Part shown: positions 58,483-64,000 of the stretch, one piece after another
Layout of the letters: the number at the start of each line of letters is the position of its first letter
Numbering within the stretch: the stretch's first letter is position 1
Source: Ramazzottius varieornatus
Lineage: Eukaryota; Tardigrada; Eutardigrada; Parachela; Ramazzottiidae
Reading direction: 5' to 3'
Length of the DNA: 64,000 nt
Assembly (NCBI GenBank): GCA_001949185.1
Contig: BDGG01000001.1
Span: forward strand, 1,796,478-1,860,477
The notes under the pieces: generated by a model
Database searches by the model: none
The model's input: the letters and a program-made list of their open reading frames with translations, nothing else
Told to the model about the DNA's origin: nothing
Position numbers and translations under genes: made by a program

Positions 58483-59011
58483 TTCGAGATATTATTCCTT
58501 TTAGTCACACCTGCCCTCAACGGTACACAAGGATGCAGATCAGCATGAGTTTGGTGGGTCGGGCATTCAAGACCGCACAGTCCAATCTTCCCTGCAGCTT
58601 GTGTAGAATACTGCCGGGATTTCCTAGCGAAGCAAGATGTACCGGTATGAGCAACCCCTGCCAGTTCGTACTCTCGCAAATTATCAAACAGTACCAGACG
58701 TTCAATCGAAAAGCACACGTTGTTGATCAAAGGAAATAACCAGAATGAGCTCAGTCACGACGAGCCTCGAGCCTGAGGAAGGATAGATGAAATAACTTCA
58801 TGTTGAAATGCCCTCGAGTCACAGTAAACCATCTCAAGTTGCGCATAGCTTCCTCACATGTCTCAAAAAAAAATTGTAATGTGGTCCCAATCAGAATGCG
58901 TAAGGATGGACTTGAAGAACCATTAAGATGTGGTGATAAACTGATTCAAAAGCTTCGGCAATGGCAAGAAGAATTATTTAACAAAATGGAATTCTAAGTT
59001 CGAAACTTTCT

Positions 59012-60126
59012 TTAGCCTTGGGCGTTCATGTTGGTTTGCTGGACGCCATTGTTGTAGACTTGCTCAACGCCAACGCCGATAATTCCACATGCCAGGCGAG
59101 AGGTGTAACCGGAGTTTCGGCCCGCAGATCTTCGTCGCAGGTCATCAGCTTGGGCATCGATCACGAAGGCTCTTCCAACCACGCCGTAGTCTCCGTTTAT
59201 CGAAAATGCATTCGATTGCAATGTGAAGGTGGCCGTTCCGTTCACTAAACAACGCTCAAGCAGATCACTTTCTGCATGACTTCAGGAAGGCTGAGTTTTC
59301 ACTTTTGGAGCCTACATTGCCGCGGGTGACGTTTGGTTTATACTGTAAGGCCCAATAATCTAACTTACCGTCGGAAACGATGTTACCTGTAGGAAGCCAA
59401 ACAATTTCAATAGAGGTACCGATGTGAGAAGGTATCTCTATTGCTCCATACCGAGATCGCCGGCGTATCTCACACGGTCGCTGAGGTCTCCGTGAGAGTA
59501 ACCATCTGGGTTGAATTGTTCTCCTGCTGAGTTACATCCATGTCCCAGGTTGCCATATTCCTAATGAAATTAACCATTTCCAGAAATATTCTGGAAAGAA
59601 TGCCGAAACTGCTACACACTCACATGGATATGTATTCCGTACTGACCATCTGTGGGGAAAAAAAGCAGCAGGATTTTGAAGGGGGTTTCCCACTGACAGC
59701 ATGATAGGTGGAATAACTTACTGGAACCGAGGCCGTAAACGGTGCCATTAACCGTGACTGGTCCCTGTCCATCAGTTTGATAAAGGTTGATGGTTCCTGT
59801 AACGTTTCCGGCGGCCGGTACCAACACGACAACGGCTTGAGTGTTGATGTAGACGGTATTTCTGAAAAAGAATTTTCCGACAAACGGTCGACGGTGAATG
59901 GCGTATCAAACACTTCACAAGCTTACAAACTGCATTCGTTATTATCATTCCCGTTGTTCCTGTCGTTTCTGTCGTCGCCACGGCCGACAGGAACGCCAAA
60001 CCGGTTCATGTTGGCGTTGCCATCTTCTCTTCTGTTCCCAGCCGCATTTCGCCCTTCCGAGTCCCTCATCGCAGCATCCACCGAAACAACTCCGAAGCAA
60101 AGAGCAAAGGCCAGTAAGAGCTTCAT
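59012..60126 (-). CDS. SOD-B: secreted Cu/Zn-SOD paralogue with three lost ligands
   Basis: Six exons (60126..59927, 59861..59722, 59649..59624, 59560..59452, 59386..59369, 59244..59012), in phase, 241 aa. The signal peptide is MKLLLAFALCFGVVSVDA, then an Asn/Asp/Arg-rich linker, then the SOD domain from about residue 68 (NTVYINTQAVVVLVPAAGNV, GTVYGLGS). His46 and His48 are kept (GQYGIHIH). The bridging His63 is Gln (SAGEQFNP), His71 is kept (YSHGD), His80 is Tyr (VRYAGDLG) and His120 is Asp (FVIDAQADD). The arginine/cysteine motif SRLACGIIGVG is normal. Loss of two copper ligands (63, 120) and one zinc ligand should abolish or strongly alter dismutase activity. It has an extra intron and an 18-base exon not present in SOD-C. 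Confidence 0.86.
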
Positions 60127-60694
60127 CTTACTAGTATCCAGACTTACAGAATACAGGGGGAAAGAGCCCAATAGAACGACTAAGCGAATGAAATTCAACG
60201 ACCGGCTGTATGTAACACACGTCTTTGGTGGTCTACATGTGCCTTGGGATAGCTGCATCTGCTGTATATCTTGAGGAAGCTAGTTTCAGAACTTCTCCTT
60301 GGGGCCAAATTCATGACTGTGTGGCTGTAGGACATTAAAACATCGAGTCTATACTCATGGTAGGCACAGAGAACCAACAAAATCGGTGATTCGAGCCACG
60401 GAGACCGGAAAGTTTGTAAGGTGAGCCTTCTATTCTTCCTGAAAGTCTCACTGGGCCATAAGTCACTGGGATGAAATTCTGCCAGCTGGGAGACAAAGCA
60501 GGAATGTAAACGACGTCTGGCATATTAATAAAGTAGATATAGGGATTCGTTTTTGTCTGTCGCGCAGAGGGTCGCTGGGATTACAGCCAAATGGAACTGC
60601 ATCGATGCCAAAATGCAAACTTGAGAATTCAAAAACATGCGACGTAAGATAGTACACGTTGATCTTCGAACCAAACTAGAAACCGAAATGTCGT

Positions 60695-61853
60695 TTAATT
60701 TCTACGGTGGTTCTTTTGTTGCCGTTGGTCACCGTTGTCATCCATTCGCTCGGAATTGATTCCGATTACTCCACATGCCAACCGCGAACCCGAGTTACCG
60801 GTGGTCGTGCTGTCGGAGGCACCTCCTCGCCCACCGTCATCCCGTTGAGAGTGCACAACGATGGCGCGGCCTGTGACGTCGTAGTCTCCATTCAGGGTAA
60901 AGGCGTTGGATTCCAGGTTGAAGTTCGCGACTCCAGAAGCTATAAAAGCCAAACGCAAGGTAAACCGAAACGTAGTAAGCGAGAATCAAACAGGGAAAAT
61001 CAGGGGATGGCTAATACAGCGTACCGTCTGATACGATGTTACCGAGATCACCGGCGTGTCTGATTGGGTCGCTAATATCACCGTGTGGGTATCCATCGGG
61101 GTTGAAGTGGTCTCCGGAAGAATTACAGCCATCGGCAATGTTTCCGTACTCCTGAGAAAACATAACGAACTTAAACAGGGTAACTCCGGGAAACGGTTAC
61201 TCTTTTGGTGCTTACATGGATGTGGAATCCGTAGGCAGAGTCTAGAAAAAAAGTGTGACGGATGAATGTCCCGGTAAAACAACGAAGCAATAGGTTGAGA
61301 ACAAACCAACTTACTGGCACCGAGTCCGTAGACGGTACCCCTGACAGTGACCGGTCCGGTCCCTTGTGGCTGGTCAAAGACGATCGATCCCGTCACGTTA
61401 TTACCGGCTGGGATTAACACGGCAACAGCCTGGGTTGTGGTGTAGATGGTGTCCCTACAACCGCAAGTTCATAAATAACTTGAGTTGTATGTTCTTTTTG
61501 AGGTAGACTTACACGCTACAGTCGCGGTTGTAGTTGTTAGAGCCTCGGTTTCCGGCATTAGGGCTCTGTGCGTTACGGTTACCGCCACTGTTGGCAGAAG
61601 TGTAGATAACAGTCTGACCGCTGTTCGATCCCGACGATCCGGAGCTGGCGCTTCCGCTGGTGTAGACGACATTTCGTCCGTCGAGGTTGCTACCGGTGTA
61701 GGCGATGGGTACTCCAGCGGCTACTTGTGGGTTGACATCACCCTGGTAGATGTAATTGGAGTTGTCGTTTGTGGGAATACCGTTGGCGTTTGTCACAACG
61801 ATGGCGGCCTTGGCGGATGCCAGGCACAGGGCGAGAACCAGAAAGCTCTTCAT
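60695..61853 (-). CDS. SOD-C: secreted Cu/Zn superoxide dismutase, complete metal site
   Basis: Five exons (61853..61513, 61454..61315, 61241..61216, 61151..61025, 60939..60695), in phase, 292 aa. A signal peptide ([16 protein letters not shown]) is followed by a Ser/Gly/Asn-rich spacer of about 95 residues and then a complete Cu/Zn SOD domain: GFHIH (His46, His48), [15 protein letters not shown] (His63, His71), IRHAGDLGN (His80, Asp83), VVHSQRDD (His120), [10 protein letters not shown] (Arg143, Cys146). All catalytic residues are present, so it should convert extracellular superoxide to peroxide. It is the closest relative of SOD-B by linker style and exon plan. The C-terminal tail is Gln/Asn/Arg-rich. 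Confidence 0.93.
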
Positions 61854-62430
61854 CCTGTGGCCTTTCTGAACTCTGTGGAAGAAAAAAATAAACAAAAAGT
61901 CAGAAAAAAAATTCAGGAAGAAAAAGAATCAAAGAAGCATCTACTATATTTTCCAATGGCTGTTGAAGTGTGACTCGACAAGACTCCGCGCTGAAAGCAG
62001 CTGCAAGCACCCTCAAGCAAAAACTGTTGATCAACTTGCCTTCCGGTCCTAGCTTTGGGCTTTCCCTTCTCTTATCAAACTGCACAGATGTTATACCGTA
62101 TGTTCTTCTTCGTCATGACTACTTTTCATCAGACTGGTACGCTTCGGGCGAAAGTTTCAGAAAGAACAGGTCTGAATATTTTGGAATTTTACGGGCCATA
62201 AGTCACCGAGAGAAACAAGGAAGTGCAGAAAGTAAAGAACCACTAAAACATAACGAAAGTGGACAGATTTTTTTCATAATTCACAATTAGCTGGTGTGCT
62301 CATCGGGAAAGCAAACAAGTGGGAAAACTTGAAGAATGTATCAGGTAATTTTCTCAATTGCTCAAAAAGAAATTATTCCATGGCTTGCCGGAAATTGTTG
62401 CGCTTGTGCACCTCTGTTTTTCGGCTTTCT

Positions 62431-63285
62431 TTAGTCCTTCTGCATGCCGATGACGCCGCAAGCCAATCGACCGCCTGCATTGCCAGTCTTTTTGCTTTCC
62501 TCGTCGTTCCCTTTGCCCAGATCGTCACGCTTCTCGTGCACAACCCTGAACAAAATCGGCGGTGTGATAAGAGAAATAATAATGGATCAATATTATTATT
62601 ATTGTATAAGTTCAAACAATCACAGCAACATACATGGCGCGTCCCACAATGCTGTGCTCGCCTTCCAAAGAAATCATTTTGTCCTCAATGCTGACTTTGA
62701 CGGTTCCGCTGCCTGTAGACGATAAAGTAAATTATCATATCAGCAAGAAAATCGGCTTGAAGATACTAAACGGCGAAATTTTCTCAAGTGGCGCACATCT
62801 TCGGCGAATTATAATGCAATCGCGCGCCACTTGAAGTAGACTTACTGTCGGCTATAACGTTGCCCAAGTCTCCAACATGACGCTCTGTGTCTTGAGGCGC
62901 CCCATGAGTCTTTTTATGGGGGTTCAGATGTGCTCCGGCACTGGTACAGCCGTTTGTCAAGTCTCCAAACTCACTGTAAAAAGGAAAAGAAAAATCAAAC
63001 TGATAAGAGAGAAGGCAAGGTGACTAAATCAGATAAGGTCCATCACAAGGGCGACGGCGGTGAAAACAGCTTACTGGACGTGAAATCCGTGCTCTCCTGC
63101 GAAACAACAATTTAGTTCGGCTATCGTACCCTCATTGATTCTCATGAACCACTCATGCCCGTACCTGGAGCCAGGCCCTTGATTTCTCCGGTAACCTTGA
63201 CAGGTGCTCCAGCAGCAGATTGCTCGAAGTGGATGACTCCTTTCACGGGAGAGTCTCCGACGAGGATTGCGACGGCTTTGACCAT
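62431..63285 (-). CDS. SOD1: SOD-D: canonical intracellular Cu/Zn superoxide dismutase
   Basis: Five exons (63285..63165, 63096..63075, 62973..62846, 62712..62634, 62545..62431), phase-consistent, 154 aa, the same length as human SOD1. It starts [20 protein letters not shown]. Ligands: GEHGFHVHEFGD (His46, His48), [15 protein letters not shown] (His63, His71), [11 protein letters not shown] (His80, Asp83), VVHEKRDD (His120), [10 protein letters not shown]. No signal peptide. An upstream untranslated exon ends at about 63355 (CCG|gtaagt), and its reading frame does not continue into the ATG exon, supporting the start chosen. It is a cytosolic antioxidant enzyme and the likely ancestor-type member of this four-gene array. 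The leftmost part of the right-end region (63286-64000) also holds a possible exon of another gene at about 63716-63791, which I cannot place. Confidence 0.96.
62784..62834. repeat. Palindromic repeat copy, SOD1 intron 3
   Basis: tcaagtggcgcacatcttcggc ... cgcgcgccacttga; ends only about 7 bases from the exon-3 donor. Confidence 0.74.
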
Positions 63286-64000
63286 GTTCCCTGCAAAAGA
63301 GCCACATGTACCGAGGCCATGCGATTCCTTGCGTGAGTTGCGTCACTTACCGGCTTAGATTCGGAGGAACGCACAGAGAGACGATCCGATGAAGCAGGGA
63401 GCAGACTTTGAGGTGGAACGACGGTGGAAAGTAGAACTGCGACTAATGCTGTTTCGAAGGGGACAGTCAATCAATTTTGCGATCAATCAAGCTGCAAACA
63501 GCTGAGCTGTGGGCGGAATTTTGCTTTCACGAGCCAGTTGCGGCTGTCAGAACTGCCCTTGTGCATGCTCGGACCCGAACGACATGCACCACTGACTGCG
63601 CAAAGATGTTAACTTCGTGATGTCTTGTATGCAGGTGCGTGCTATCGCTAATGACTGCCGGGCTCCTTTTGTTCTCTAAAGCACTGCCACCGTTCCATCT
63701 TTTTTCTTTCCCAGTTACATTTCAAGTTCCTCCAGAAGTGCAACTACGGTACCTAAACTGGATGGCACTGCTTACACGGGTTACGTTTTGGTAAGGGCTC
63801 TTCTCACCACCGACACCACCGATGGGCTCCTCTCACCACTTCTAACTTATTCTTTAATTACATGAAATGTGGTGAGATCAACGAGGAAATTACTAGCTCA
63901 TCACAAGTCCACCAGGGTGGCGGCTGACTTGTCACTGTCATTACCGAAGGTCCAGAAATGAGCTGGAGGTTTGTGAGAAAGTTGTTGACGCAAGTGCTGT

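Noticed and set aside
1-64000. CRISPR array, operons, riboswitches, tRNA or rRNA genes
   Set aside because: I saw no regularly spaced direct repeats, no cloverleaf with the expected A/B boxes and no rRNA-like conserved stretches. Gene structure is eukaryotic throughout, so bacterial feature types do not apply.

Overview
The window is nuclear DNA from a small-genome animal. It holds intron-rich genes for conserved eukaryotic proteins (ORC6, AAR2, PXK, PRPF31, TFIIE-alpha, an SRSF3/7-type SR protein, FBXW7, RPL9, UQCC2, an anoctamin, eIF3f). Most introns run from about 50 to 300 bases with GT-AG ends. There is no bacterial-style organisation. Gene density, short introns and a tandem set of secreted Cu/Zn superoxide dismutase (SOD) paralogues fit an ecdysozoan. 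A tardigrade is my best guess, but that is inference from gene content, not a sequence match.

Left third (1-32 kb): ORC6 (+), AAR2 (-), the pseudokinase PXK (-), a short unrecognised coiled-coil gene (+), PRPF31 (-) and TFIIE-alpha (+) sharing a divergent promoter region, a two-exon gene for a small secreted defensin-like peptide (+), then two long, low-complexity, unrecognised proteins on the minus strand (661 aa, Pro/Ser/Gln-rich; 928 aa, acidic and disordered with repeated short motifs). At least three Tc1/mariner-like MITEs with TA target duplications and one hAT-like MITE with an 8-base duplication lie in introns or between genes.

Middle (32-52 kb): a GM2-activator-like ML-domain gene with a broken last exon, an SR splicing factor, FBXW7, RPL9, UQCC2, a Nuf2-like kinetochore coiled-coil gene, a frame-disrupted MATH-BTB gene, an ANO8/10-type anoctamin and a protein with three dsRNA-binding-type domains. 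In the housekeeping genes nearly every exon joins in frame. Disruptions are confined to three accessory genes, which argues for real decay or local sequence error in those genes only.

Right end (52-64 kb): eIF3f, an unrecognised multi-exon gene, and four consecutive minus-strand SOD genes. The outermost (SOD-D) is a canonical 154-aa SOD1. SOD-C is secreted with all metal ligands. SOD-B is secreted and has lost three histidine ligands. SOD-A is secreted, has lost essentially every metal ligand and gained a C-terminal tail. This graded series of intact and metal-site-less paralogues is the most interesting system here. The whole window is also peppered with at least 22 copies of a roughly 50-base palindrome core (AAGTGGCGCAC...GTGCGCCACTT), mostly in introns.

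Exon coordinates were derived by hand from splice signals and reading phase. Most are phase-checked, but any single junction could be off by a base or two.
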